Source of the DNA: Streptomyces sp. JJ36
GTDB taxonomy: Bacteria > Actinomycetota > Actinomycetes > Streptomycetales > Streptomycetaceae
DNA: 64,000 bases
Assembly (NCBI RefSeq): GCF_021696945.1
Contig: NZ_JACYHE010000001.1
Location: 62,001 to 126,000, forward strand
Reading direction: 5' to 3'
Shown here: positions 19,543 through 29,106 of the stretch, piece after piece
Position numbering within the stretch: position 1 is the first letter of the stretch
Layout of the letters: the number at the start of each line of letters is the position of its first letter
Made by a program: the position numbers and the translations under genes
The notes under the pieces: model-generated
The model's input: only the letters and a program-made list of their open reading frames with translations
What the model was told of the DNA's origin: nothing
Database searches by the model: none

Positions 19543-21293
19543 ATGACGACGCAGACACCACAGACCACCGCACCGGAGACGCACGAGACGACCCCCGTGC
19601 TCCCGCTCCCGGCCTCCGCCGCCCGCCTGCTCACCGCAGCCGGCGCGGTCGCCGCCTTCGCCAGCACCTTCCTCGCCTGGACCTGGACCGAGGCCTTCCC
19701 CGGAAACCTCACCGTCTACGGCTACCCCGGCGGACTCCAGATCCTCACCCTCGTCGGGTCGGTGCTCACCGCGCTGTACGTCGCCGCCGGCCACGGCATC
19801 CGCGGCACCCGCTGGGCCGCCCCGAGCGGCGCGGACAAAGCCACCTTCTTCCTCGCCGCCGGCACCTTCGCCGTCACCTGGTACACCGTCCTCGCCATCG
19901 CCGTGGACCTCGGCGGCCTGGTCAACCTCGAGCCCGGCGGCTACATCGCCGCACTCGCCACCCTGGTGCTGCTCGCCGGCGCCCTCGGGCTCCCCCTGAA
20001 CCGGCGTACGCTCCTCGCCCCCGGCGACACCCCGCCGCCGCCCGCCGGGCTCTCCTCCACCGTGGAGATCCTGCTCATCGCCGCCGGCGCCGGCATCGGC
20101 CTCACCGTCTTCTCGTACGGCATCGGCACCGAGTACAGCGAAGCCTTCATCGGCTTCCTGCTGCTCACCATCGCCGGCGGCCTCGCACTCAGCCGCGCCG
20201 GGCTGCTCGTCCAGTTCCGCACGCTGACCCGCAAGCACCGCAACATCGCCGTCGCCGCCGCGTTCGTCGCCGCCGCGCTCTTCCCCTTCACCCAGACCAG
20301 CGAGACCTACACCTCGGTCGGCACCAGCATCCTGATCTTCGGCACGGCCGCCATCGGCCTCAACGTCGTCGTCGGCCTCGCCGGCCTGCTGGACCTCGGC
20401 TACGTCGCCTTCCTCGGCGTCGGCGCCTACACCGCCGCCCTGGTCTCCGGCGCCCCCACCGCCGCCTTCGACGTCAAGTTCCCCTTCTGGGCCGCCGTCC
20501 TCACCGGCGCCGTGGTCTCCATGATCTTCGGCGTCATCATCGGCGCCCCCACCCTCCGGGTCCGCGGCGACTACCTCGCCATCGTCACCCTCGGCTTCGG
20601 CGAGATCTTCCGCATCGGCATGCAGAACCTCGACGGCGCCTCCGGCCCCGACGTCACCAACGGCCCCAACGGCATCCCCGGCATCCCCGAGATCGAACTG
20701 CTCGGCTTCAACCTCGGCGAGGAACACACCATCCTCGGCTTCGAACTGGGCAAGTTCTCCAACTACCTGCTCCTCATGCTGCTGTTCACCGCGATCATCG
20801 TGACCGTCTTCCACCGCTCCGACCGCTCCCGCATCGGGCGGGCCTGGGTCGCGATCCGCGAGGACGAGACCGCAGCCGGCGCCATGGGCATCAACACCTT
20901 CCGCCTCAAACTGATGGCCTTCGCCCTCGGCGCCACCCTCGCCGGCCTCGCCGGCACCGTCCTCGCCCACGTCGAGAGCGGCGTCCACCCCGAGGGCTAC
21001 AAGTTCGTGCACCAGGTGCCGCCGAACTCCGCCTTCCTCCTCGTCGCCGTCATCCTCGGCGGCATGGGCACCATCAGCGGACCCCTCATCGGCGCCGCGC
21101 TGCTCTACCTCATCCCCAACAAGCTCCAGTTCGTCGGCGACTACCAGCTGCTCTTCTTCGGCATCGCACTGGTGCTGCTGATGCGCTTCCGCCCCGAAGG
21201 ACTGCTCGCCGACCGCCGTAACCAGCTCGAGTTCCACGAGAACGAGCAGACGGACGTACCGGAGAACGGCTCGAGTCTCCGCAAGGCAGGTGC

Positions 21294-21297
<4 letters not shown>
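19543..21297 (+). CDS. livM: Branched-chain amino acid ABC permease LivM, long form
   Basis: The ATG at 19543 follows GAGAG and gives 584 residues. The canonical LivM domain occupies about 235-560 (GLNVVVGLAGLLDLGYVAFLGVGAY, PTLRVRGDYLAIVTLGFGEI, RIGRAWVAIREDETAAGAMGIN, GGMGTISGPLIGAALLYL). Ahead of it lies an extra ~230-residue hydrophobic region with several predicted membrane segments that classical LivM proteins (~350-425 residues) lack. Similar extensions are, as far as I recall, common in streptomycete homologues; their role is unknown. Its stop overlaps the livG start (GTGA), indicating coupled translation. Confidence 0.94.
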
Positions 21298-22192
<895 letters not shown>

Positions 22193-22196
<4 letters not shown>

Positions 22197-22909
22197 CCGC
22201 ACTACTCGAAGTCGAGGACCTGCGGGTCGCCTACGGCAAGATCGTGGCCGTCAAGGGCATCTCGTTCAGCGTCGAGGCAGGCCAGGTGGTCACCCTCATC
22301 GGCACCAACGGCGCCGGCAAGACCACCACCCTGCGCACCCTCTCCGGCCTGCTCAAGCCCGTCGGCGGCAAGATCCTCTTCGACGGGCAGTCCCTGGACG
22401 GCATGCCCGCCCACAAGATCGTCACCCTCGGCCTGGCCCACTCACCCGAAGGACGGCGGCTCTTCCCCCGGCTCTCCGTCGCCGAGAACCTCGACCTCGG
22501 CGCCTTCCTGCGCCGGGACGCCAAAGCCGTCCAGGAGGACGCCGACCGCATCTACGAACTCTTCCCCATCCTCGGGGAACGCCGCAGGCAGGCCGCCGGA
22601 ACCCTGTCCGGCGGCGAGCAGCAGATGCTCGCCATGGGACGGGCCCTGATGTCCCGCCCGAAGCTGCTCATGCTCGACGAACCCTCCATGGGCCTCTCCC
22701 CCATCATGATGCAGAAGATCATGGAAACCATCACCGAGCTCAAAAGCCAGGGCACCACCATCCTGCTCGTCGAGCAGAACGCCCAGGCCGCGCTCTCCCT
22801 GGCCGACCACGGCCATGTGATGGAGGTCGGCGAGATCGTGCTCTCCGGCACCGGCGAGGACCTGATGCACGACGAGTCGGTCCGCAAGGCCTACCTCGGC
22901 GAGGACTGA
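22193..22909 (+). CDS. livF: Branched-chain amino acid ABC ATPase LivF
   Basis: A 238-residue ABC ATPase, the usual LivF length. GTG 22193 overlaps the livG stop (GTGA) and is preceded by AAGGAGAGAG. Walker A GTNGAGKT (~36-43), LivF-typical SPEGRRLFPRLSVAENL, signature LSGGEQQMLAMGRAL, Walker B LMLDEPSMGLSP, switch VEQN. It pairs with LivG to power uptake. It is the last gene of the operon; a terminator hairpin follows 20 bases later. Confidence 0.96.
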
Positions 22910-22928
22910 CCACCACACCCCGCACACC

Positions 22929-22971
22929 GCGGCCCCGCCCACGCCGGACCCACCGGCGCGGACGGGGCCGC
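22929..22971 (+). terminator. liv operon terminator
   Basis: Outer arms GCGGCCCCG (22929-22937) and CGGGGCCGC (22963-22971) enclose an inner CGCCGG/CCGGCG stem, giving a two-part hairpin just after livF. Confidence 0.65.
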
Positions 22972-23134
22972 CGCGCGTCCACCACCCGTCCACCGCCGAT
23001 CCGGCGACTCCGCGTACCACCGGGCCTCCCCTGCCTGGGAGAACCCCTTCCGCCCCGGCGCACGCTAGCCTGCCTACGACACGGCAGCCGCACCGCGCGA
23101 CCACGCACGGCGACGGAAACGGGGGACGACACAC

Positions 23135-24355
23135 ATGACCACCGCCCGGAACGGCACCAGACACACCGGACCCGGCCCGGTACGACTCGCCGACGTCGCC
23201 ACCCACGCCGGCGTCTCCCCCGCCACCGTCTCCCGCGTCCTCAACGGCAACTACCCCGTCGCCGAAACCACCCGCCACCGCGTCCTCCGCTCCGTCCAGG
23301 ACCTCGGATACGTCACCCACGGCCCCGCCGCCGCCCTCGCCGCCTCCTCCAGCGACCTCCTCGGCGTCCTCGTCAACGACATCGCCGACCCCTTCTTCGG
23401 CCTCCTCGCCGGCGCCGTCCAGCAGGAGACCGGCACCGGCCCCGACCGCAAACTCGCCGTCGTCTGCAACACCGCCGGCGCGCCCGAACGCGAACTCGAA
23501 TACCTCACCCTCCTGCACCGCCAACGCGCCACCGCCGTCGTCCTCACCGGCGGCACCACCGAAGCCGACACCCTCCGCACCGCCCTCGCCACCCACCTCC
23601 ACCGCCTGGCCGCCACCGGCACCCGCATCGTCCAGTGCGGCCGGCCACCCCTCCCCCCGGAACACGACGACGACGACCGGCCCGGGAACAACGCCCGGAC
23701 CGGCACGGACCACCACCACCGCTCCCACCCCGGCACCGGACACGACGGAACCAGCCATGACAGAACCGGACACGACGGAACGGGCATCCTCACCGTCGAC
23801 TTCGCCCACCGCAACGGCGCCCGACGCCTCACCGAACACCTCACCGACCTCGGCCACCGCCGCATCGGCTGCCTCACCGGACCACCCGGCCGCACCACCA
23901 CCACCCAACGCCTCGCCGGCCACCGCGACGCCCTCACCGCCCGCCACCCCGGCCCCGACCCCGCCGCCGACCCCGGCCGGCTCACCGTGCACGCCGCCTA
24001 CGACCGCACCTCCGGCTACCACGGCACCCTCGAACTCCTCCGCCGCGACCCCCACCTCACCGCCGTCATCGCCCCCAACGACACCGCCGCCCTCGGCGCC
24101 TGCGCCGCCCTCCGCGACCAGGGCCTCCGCATCCCCCACGACGTCTCCGTCGCCGGCTTCGACGACCTCCCCTGCAGCGCCGACGCCTGGCCGCCCCTCA
24201 CCACCGTCCGCCTCCCCCTCACCGAGGCCGGCACCCTCGCCGGACGCCTCGCCCTCGGCCGCAGCCCCACACCCCCCGGCGCCACGGTCACCCTGCCCAC
24301 CCGACTGATCGTCCGCGCCTCCACCGCACCCCCACCCCCCGCACACGACCGCTGA
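23135..24355 (+). CDS. LacI-family transcriptional regulator with His/Asp-rich insertion
   Basis: A 406-residue protein. The N-terminal LacI helix-turn-helix is clear (RLADVATHAGVSPATVSRVLNGNYPVAETTRHRV, ~18-51). A periplasmic-binding-like effector domain follows (LLGVLVNDIADPFFGLLAGAV ... VIAPNDTAALGACAALRDQGLRIPHDVSVAGFDDLP). Between the two lobes, at about residues 185-215, lies a low-complexity His/Asp/Gly/Thr insertion encoded by a 30-bp imperfect repeat; typical members are ~340 residues. It follows the liv operon on the same strand but beyond a terminator, so control of liv is only a guess; no operator was located. Codons are almost exclusively C-ending. Confidence 0.9.
   Translation: MTTARNGTRHTGPGPVRLADVATHAGVSPATVSRVLNGNYPVAETTRHRVLRSVQDLGYVTHGPAAALAASSSDLLGVLVNDIADPFFGLLAGAVQQETGTGPDRKLAVVCNTAGAPERELEYLTLLHRQRATAVVLTGGTTEADTLRTALATHLHRLAATGTRIVQCGRPPLPPEHDDDDRPGNNARTGTDHHHRSHPGTGHDGTSHDRTGHDGTGILTVDFAHRNGARRLTEHLTDLGHRRIGCLTGPPGRTTTTQRLAGHRDALTARHPGPDPAADPGRLTVHAAYDRTSGYHGTLELLRRDPHLTAVIAPNDTAALGACAALRDQGLRIPHDVSVAGFDDLPCSADAWPPLTTVRLPLTEAGTLAGRLALGRSPTPPGATVTLPTRLIVRASTAPPPPAHDR
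23735..23781 (+). repeat. 30-bp-period repeat inside the LacI-type gene
   Basis: The 17-base string ACCGGACACGACGGAAC occurs at 23735-23751 and again at 23765-23781. It encodes repeated TGHDGT units in the loop between the two lobes of the effector domain. Confidence 0.8.
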
Positions 24356-24397
24356 CCACACGGGACACCGCCAGCGTGCCCCCGGGCACCACGCACA

Positions 24398-24437
24398 CGG
24401 GGCCGGTACGCGCCACACACGGCACGCACCGGCCCCG
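24398..24437. terminator. Bidirectional terminator between lacI-type gene and ANTAR regulator
   Basis: Ten-base arms CGGGGCCGGT (24398-24407) and its complement (24428-24437) lie between two convergent genes. Confidence 0.65.
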
Positions 24438-24457
24438 GCAGGGAACCGCCCGGCGGG

Positions 24458-25129
24458 CTACCCCTTCTGCCTCCGCTCCTCGCCGTCCTCGATCACGGCC
24501 TCCGCGACCTCCCGCATCAACAGCCGCCGGTCCATCGACGTCTTCTGGATCCACCGGAACGCCGCCGGCTCCGTCAGCCCGTACTCCGTCTGCAGCACGC
24601 TCTTCGCCCGGTCCACCAGCTTCCGCGTCTCCAGCCGCTGCTCCAGGTCGGCGACCTCCCGCGTCAGCATCCGCAACTGGGTGAAGCGGCTCACCGCCAT
24701 CTCGATCGCCGGCACGATGTCCGACTTGCTGAACGGCTTCACCAGATACGCCATCGCCCCCGCGTCCCGCGCCCGCTCCACCAGCTCACGCTGCGAGAAC
24801 GCGGTCAGCATCAGCACCGGCGCGATGCTCTCCTCGGCGATCTTCTCCGCCGCGGAGATGCCGTCCAGCACCGGCATCTTCACATCGAGGATGCACAGGT
24901 CCGGGCGGTGCTCGCGGGCCAGCTCGACCGCCGCCTGGCCGTCGCCGGCCTCACCGACGACCGTGTACCCCTCCTCCTCCAGCATCTCCTTCAGATCCAT
25001 CCGGATCAGGGCCTCGTCCTCGGCGATGACGACCCGGGTCGTCTGCGGCGGGACATGGGCGCGCGCCTCCTCGGCGGCACCGTCGTTCTCGGCGGGGGTG
25101 GTCGGCTCGGGGACGTCCGCGGTGCTCAC
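24458..25129 (-). CDS. ANTAR-domain response regulator, PdtaR-like
   Basis: A 223-residue protein: an acidic N-terminal extension (~30 residues), a receiver domain (VVIAEDEALIRMDLKEML, phospho-acceptor Asp in CILDVKMPVLDG, TAFSQRE, VKPFSKSDI) and a C-terminal ANTAR domain (~160-215; LEQRLETRKLVDRAKSVLQTEYGLTEPAAFRWIQ). ANTAR proteins bind paired hairpins in nascent RNA and act as antiterminators once phosphorylated. The mycobacterial PdtaR orthologue works with the kinase PdtaS; no kinase gene lies next to this one. It is divergent from the tRNA at 25223. Confidence 0.93.
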   Translation of the reverse strand: MSTADVPEPTTPAENDGAAEEARAHVPPQTTRVVIAEDEALIRMDLKEMLEEEGYTVVGEAGDGQAAVELAREHRPDLCILDVKMPVLDGISAAEKIAEESIAPVLMLTAFSQRELVERARDAGAMAYLVKPFSKSDIVPAIEMAVSRFTQLRMLTREVADLEQRLETRKLVDRAKSVLQTEYGLTEPAAFRWIQKTSMDRRLLMREVAEAVIEDGEERRQKG

Positions 25130-25222
25130 TGGGCTCCTCGTTTCCGCACAGGTGGGACTCCGAGCCTACCTAGGTCCTGTATGGTGGTGTCAGGCGGGAG
25201 GCAGTAGACCTTCGAATCTTAG

Positions 25223-25297
25223 GCCCCGGTATTCCAAATGGCCAGAGAAACGGTGCTCAAACCACCGACAGTGTGGGTTCGAATCCCACCCGGGGCA
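25223..25297 (+). tRNA. tRNA with anticodon CAA and short variable loop (nominal Leu)
   Basis: A full cloverleaf can be drawn. The acceptor stem 25223-25229 pairs perfectly with 25290-25296, and the discriminator is A25297. The D arm has a 3-bp stem with GG in the loop. The anticodon stem CGGTG/CACCG carries loop CTCAAAC, giving anticodon CAA (UUG codons). The T arm is GTGGG/CCCAC with loop TTCGAAT. The variable loop is only five bases (ACAGT). Bacterial leucine tRNAs are class II with a long variable arm, so the anticodon and the body do not match. CCA is not encoded. It could still be charged by LeuRS (A73 is present) or may be a specialised or decayed tRNA. Neighbours are the divergent ANTAR regulator and a LAGLIDADG gene. 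Confidence 0.85.
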
Positions 25298-25302
25298 CTT
25301 TG

Positions 25303-25317
25303 CCTTCGAAACGAAGG
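25303..25317 (+). terminator. Small hairpin directly after the tRNA
   Basis: CCTTCG (25303-25308) pairs with CGAAGG (25312-25317) around AAA, five bases downstream of the tRNA. It may be a weak terminator or a processing signal. Confidence 0.35.
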
Positions 25318-25402
25318 GTCGTCGTCCACTCTTCCTCGCTCGATCGGGTGATCGAGCCACGGACCCCACTACACAGGCTGGCCAGGCACCGATGCTGAGA
25401 CG

Positions 25403-26185
25403 ATGCACAGCATCGAGGTCCGCAGCAAAGTCCTTGCCATGGTCCGCAGCGGCGCAGGGAACGCCGTAGCAGCCCGAAGATTCGGGGTACCTGCAGGCAC
25501 CGTCAGCTACTGGGTCCACATGGACCGCGCAAGGCACGGAGAGCTTCCGGGGCGGAGCACAGCCCCTTGTCCGCGCCACGGAGGTACGCCGCTGGCAGCG
25601 GCAGCCTATTCCTACCTCTTGGGGCTCTACCTGGGCGACGGCCACATCATTCAGTACTCAGGCCACCGTGTACCGAGCCTCATGATCACGTGCACCGAGA
25701 CGTGGCCCGGCCTCATGGATGAATGCGCGGCTGCAATGACCGAAGTCTTTCCACAGAACTCGGTCTGCCGCGTGCGCAAGGAAGGCTGCCGCAACGTGAA
25801 GGTCTCCTCACGCCACTTGTGGTGCCTCTTCCCGCAGCACGGCCCCGGCAAGAAGCACCAGCGGCGCATCGCGCTGGAGGCGTGGCAGCGGGAGATCGTG
25901 GATGCGCACCCGTGGGCGCTGATCCGGGGGCTGTTCCACTCGGACGGATGCCGGATCACCAACTGGACGACACGGATGGTCGGCGGTGTTCGCAAGCGTT
26001 ACGAGTATCCGCGGTACTTCTTTGCCAACAAGTCCGACGACATCCGGCGCATCTGCACCGACGCCCTCACCTCGGTCGGGGTGCAGTGGACCACGCTGGC
26101 CCGGGGCAGCGATCCGTTCAACGTCTCCGTGGCGCGCAAGGCTTCGGTGGCGTTGATGGACGCGCATGTGGGGCCGAAGTACTGA
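25403..26185 (+). CDS. LAGLIDADG homing-endonuclease-like protein with N-terminal HTH
   Basis: A 260-residue protein. Residues ~5-40 resemble a recombinase-type helix-turn-helix (KVLAMVRSGAGNAVAARRFGVPAGTVSYWV). A short CPRHGG segment follows. Then two LAGLIDADG-like helices appear: LLGLYLGDG (72-80) and LIRGLFHSDG (173-182), each ending in the metal-binding acidic residue. The family is widespread in actinobacteria and, as I recall, often sits beside tRNA genes. It may cut or merely bind DNA. No intron or intein is visible: it is free-standing, 105 bp after the tRNA. Codon use is more mixed than in the liv genes (AAG, CAC, TAC with some CTT, TGT, AGG). ATG 25403 was chosen; an upstream ATG at 25392 is in another frame. 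Confidence 0.85.
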   Translation: MHSIEVRSKVLAMVRSGAGNAVAARRFGVPAGTVSYWVHMDRARHGELPGRSTAPCPRHGGTPLAAAAYSYLLGLYLGDGHIIQYSGHRVPSLMITCTETWPGLMDECAAAMTEVFPQNSVCRVRKEGCRNVKVSSRHLWCLFPQHGPGKKHQRRIALEAWQREIVDAHPWALIRGLFHSDGCRITNWTTRMVGGVRKRYEYPRYFFANKSDDIRRICTDALTSVGVQWTTLARGSDPFNVSVARKASVALMDAHVGPKY

Positions 26186-26246
26186 CGCGGGCGGCCGGGT
26201 GGGTATCGCGGTGTGCTGAGCACCGGCGGTGGGGCAGCATGTGCGC

Positions 26247-28850
26247 ATGTCCGTATTGACGCGCGACGAAGCGCAGCTCCGTGCCCGGCTCCTCGACGTC
26301 CACGAGTACGCGGTCGATCTCGACCTGACGCGGGGCGGGGAGGTGTTCGGTTCGGTCTCGGCGGTGCGGTTCTCCGTGCGGGAGGACGCCGCCGGGGAGG
26401 GCGGGGTGGACACGTTCGTGCAGGTGCGGCCGGTGGTGTTGCGCCGGGTGGTGCTGGACGGGGTGGAGCTGGATCCGGGGGCGCTGGCGGCGGGGCGGTT
26501 CCCGCTGCGGGGGCTGGGGGCCGGGGAGCACGAGCTGCGGGTCGAGGGGGACATGCCGTACTCGCGGGTGGGTGAGGGGATGCATCGCTTCACCGATCCG
26601 GCGGACGGGCGGGTGTATCTGTACACGCAGTGCTGCATGGACGATGCGCCGCTGGTGTTCGCGTGTTTCGACCAGCCGGATCTGAAGGCGGTGTTCCGGG
26701 TGTCGGTGGCGGCGCCGCCGGAGTGGACGGTGCTGGGGAACGGGGTGGCGGAGCGGGTCGGCGCGGGTCGTTGGGTGTGTGCGCCGACGCCGCCGGTCAG
26801 TACGTATCTGGTGGCGGTGGCGGCGGGGCCGTATCACTCGGTGCGTACGGAGCATGCGGGGTTGCCGTTCGGGTTGCATGTGCGGCGGTCGCTGGCGGAG
26901 TTCCTGGACGCGGACGCGGAGGAGCTGTTCGGGATCACGCGGCGGTGTTTCGACCGGTATCACGAGATCTTCGATGAGCCGTATCCGTTCGATTCGTACG
27001 ACCAGGCGTTCGTCCCGGAGTTCAATGCGGGGGCGATGGAGAATCCGGGGCTGGTGACGTTCCGGGACGAGTTCGTGTTCCGGTCGGCGGTGACGGAGAC
27101 GGAGCGGCAGACCCGGGGGATGGTGGTGGCGCACGAGATGGCGCACATGTGGTTCGGGGATCTGGTGACGTTGCGCTGGTGGGACGACATCTGGCTGAAC
27201 GAGTCGTTCGCGGAGTACATGGGGTTCCAGACGCTGGCGGAGGCGACGGAGTTCACGGGGACGTGGACGGATTTCGCGGCGGCGCGGAAGAGTTGGGGGT
27301 ACGACGCGGACCAGCGGTCGTCGACGCATCCGGTGGCGCCGGATCCGGAGGGTGTTCCGGACACGGCGGCGGCGCGGCTGAACTTCGACGGGATCAGTTA
27401 TGCGAAGGGGGCCAGTGCGCTGCGGCAGCTGGTGGCGTGGCTGGGTGAGAAGGCGTTTCTGGCGGGGATCAACGAGCATTTCGCGCGGCATCGTTTCGGG
27501 AATGCGACGCTGGCGGATTTTCTGGATTCGCTGGGGCGGGTGTCGGGGGAACGGGATGTGCACGGGTGGGCGGCGCGCTGGTTGCGGACGTCGGGGGTGG
27601 ATGCGTTGTCGCCGGTGGTGTCGGAGGAGCCGGGCGGTGGCTGGCGTGCGGTGGTGGCGCATGCGGGTGGGCGGCCGCACCGGTTGGGGGTGGGGTTGTA
27701 CGACCGGGCGCCGGGGGATGCGGGGCGGCTGGTGTTGCGGGAGCGGTGGGAGCGTGAGTTGCCGGCTGCGGGTGGTGCGGAGGGCCCGGGGAGTGGCGGG
27801 ACCGTGGGCACCGTCGGGGCTGCCGGGGGTGAGGGCGGCGACGGCTCGGTGGTGTGGTCGGGTGCGGGGCCGCGGCCGGATCTGCTGCTGCTGAACGACG
27901 GTGATCTGTCGTATGTGAAGGTGCGGCTGGATCCGGGGTCGTGGGAGACGGTGCGGGGGGCGTTGTCGGGTCTGCCGGAGGCGTTGTCGCGGGGTGTGGT
28001 GTGGAACGCGGCGCGGGACATGGTGCGGGACGGGCTGCTGGGTCCGGAGGAGTATCTGGAGGCGGTGCGGGGGCATCTGGCGCGGGAGGGGGACGACGCG
28101 CTGGTGCAGGGGGTGTTGTCGTTCGCGCGGGGTCAGGTGGTGGAGCGTTTCCTGGCGGGGGATGCGCGGGAGCGGGGGTTGCGGCTGCTGACGGGGGTGT
28201 GCCGGGAGCTGCTGGAGCGTACGGCGGATGCGCCGGGGGTGCCGGCGGTGCGGCTGACGGCGGTGCGGGGGTTTCTGGACGCGGCAGTGGACGCGGAGGA
28301 GTTGCTGTCGTGGTGGTCGGCGGGGACGGTGCCGGGTGGGCCGGTGCTGGATCCGGAGTTGCGGTGGCGGTTGCTGCACCGGCTTGCGGTGCTGGGTGCG
28401 GTGGGTGAGGGGGAGATCGCGGGGGCGCTGGCGGGGGATCCGAGTGCGACGGGTGAGCGGGGCGCGGCGCGGTGCCGGGCGGCGTTGCCGGATGCGGGGG
28501 CGAAGGCGGCGGCGTGGGAGGCGTTGTTCGGGGAGGCGGATGTGTTGTCGAACCACGTGTTCACGGCGACGGCGCAGGGGTTCTGGCAGCCGGAGCAGGG
28601 TGGGTTGCTGGCGGGGTATGCGGAGCGGTACTTCGGTGCGGCGGTGGCGGTGGCGGAGCGGCGGGGGGCGTCGATTGCGGAGGCTGCGGGCCGGTGGGCG
28701 TTTCCGTCGTCGGTGGTGGAGGAGCGGGTGTTGCGGTGGGGTGAGGAGTGTCTGGCGTCGGGGGCGCCGGTGCCGGCGTTGCGGCGGGCGCTGGCGGATC
28801 ATCTGGATGATCTGCGGCGGGTGCTGGCGGTGCGGGCGGCGTTCGGCTGA
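26247..28850 (+). CDS. pepN: Aminopeptidase N
   Basis: An M1-family zinc aminopeptidase of 867 residues. GAMEN exopeptidase motif at 262-266 (FNAGAMENPG). Zinc site HEMAH at 296-300 with the third ligand Glu319 in WLNESFAEYMG. A Tyr-containing INxSYAKG-like segment (FDGISYAKGASALRQL) supplies the transition-state Tyr. The C-terminal half is the helical ERAP1-like domain. It removes N-terminal residues from peptides in the cytoplasm. ATG 26247 is chosen because CAGCAT ends six bases before it, like other leaderless starts here. Codon use is strikingly G/T-ending (GTG, GGG, TTG, GCG, GAT), unlike the genes before 25 kb. Confidence 0.95.
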   Translation: MSVLTRDEAQLRARLLDVHEYAVDLDLTRGGEVFGSVSAVRFSVREDAAGEGGVDTFVQVRPVVLRRVVLDGVELDPGALAAGRFPLRGLGAGEHELRVEGDMPYSRVGEGMHRFTDPADGRVYLYTQCCMDDAPLVFACFDQPDLKAVFRVSVAAPPEWTVLGNGVAERVGAGRWVCAPTPPVSTYLVAVAAGPYHSVRTEHAGLPFGLHVRRSLAEFLDADAEELFGITRRCFDRYHEIFDEPYPFDSYDQAFVPEFNAGAMENPGLVTFRDEFVFRSAVTETERQTRGMVVAHEMAHMWFGDLVTLRWWDDIWLNESFAEYMGFQTLAEATEFTGTWTDFAAARKSWGYDADQRSSTHPVAPDPEGVPDTAAARLNFDGISYAKGASALRQLVAWLGEKAFLAGINEHFARHRFGNATLADFLDSLGRVSGERDVHGWAARWLRTSGVDALSPVVSEEPGGGWRAVVAHAGGRPHRLGVGLYDRAPGDAGRLVLRERWERELPAAGGAEGPGSGGTVGTVGAAGGEGGDGSVVWSGAGPRPDLLLLNDGDLSYVKVRLDPGSWETVRGALSGLPEALSRGVVWNAARDMVRDGLLGPEEYLEAVRGHLAREGDDALVQGVLSFARGQVVERFLAGDARERGLRLLTGVCRELLERTADAPGVPAVRLTAVRGFLDAAVDAEELLSWWSAGTVPGGPVLDPELRWRLLHRLAVLGAVGEGEIAGALAGDPSATGERGAARCRAALPDAGAKAAAWEALFGEADVLSNHVFTATAQGFWQPEQGGLLAGYAERYFGAAVAVAERRGASIAEAAGRWAFPSSVVEERVLRWGEECLASGAPVPALRRALADHLDDLRRVLAVRAAFG

Positions 28851-29106
28851 GGGTGTGGGGGGCCGCGGTGTGTCCGGCTCGGGGTGGGAGGCCCGGGCCG
28901 GGCGGGTGGTCCGGCGGGGGTGTGGCGTGCCGGGCCGGGCGCGGTCCGGCTCGGTGTGGGAGTGCGCGGCTGGGCGCGCGGTCCGGCCGGGGCGGTGGGG
29001 GTTCCGGGTGCGGGGGTGGTGCGGGTGCGGCGCGGGGGTCCGTGCGGGGCGGGTGGGTGCGGGAGAGTGGGCGGGGAACGTTTCTTCGTCGAGCTGGGGA
29101 GTCGTG

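Noticed and set aside
25223-25297. tRNA containing a group I intron hosting the LAGLIDADG gene
   Set aside because: The tRNA is contiguous and the endonuclease-like gene lies outside it with no intron core sequence.
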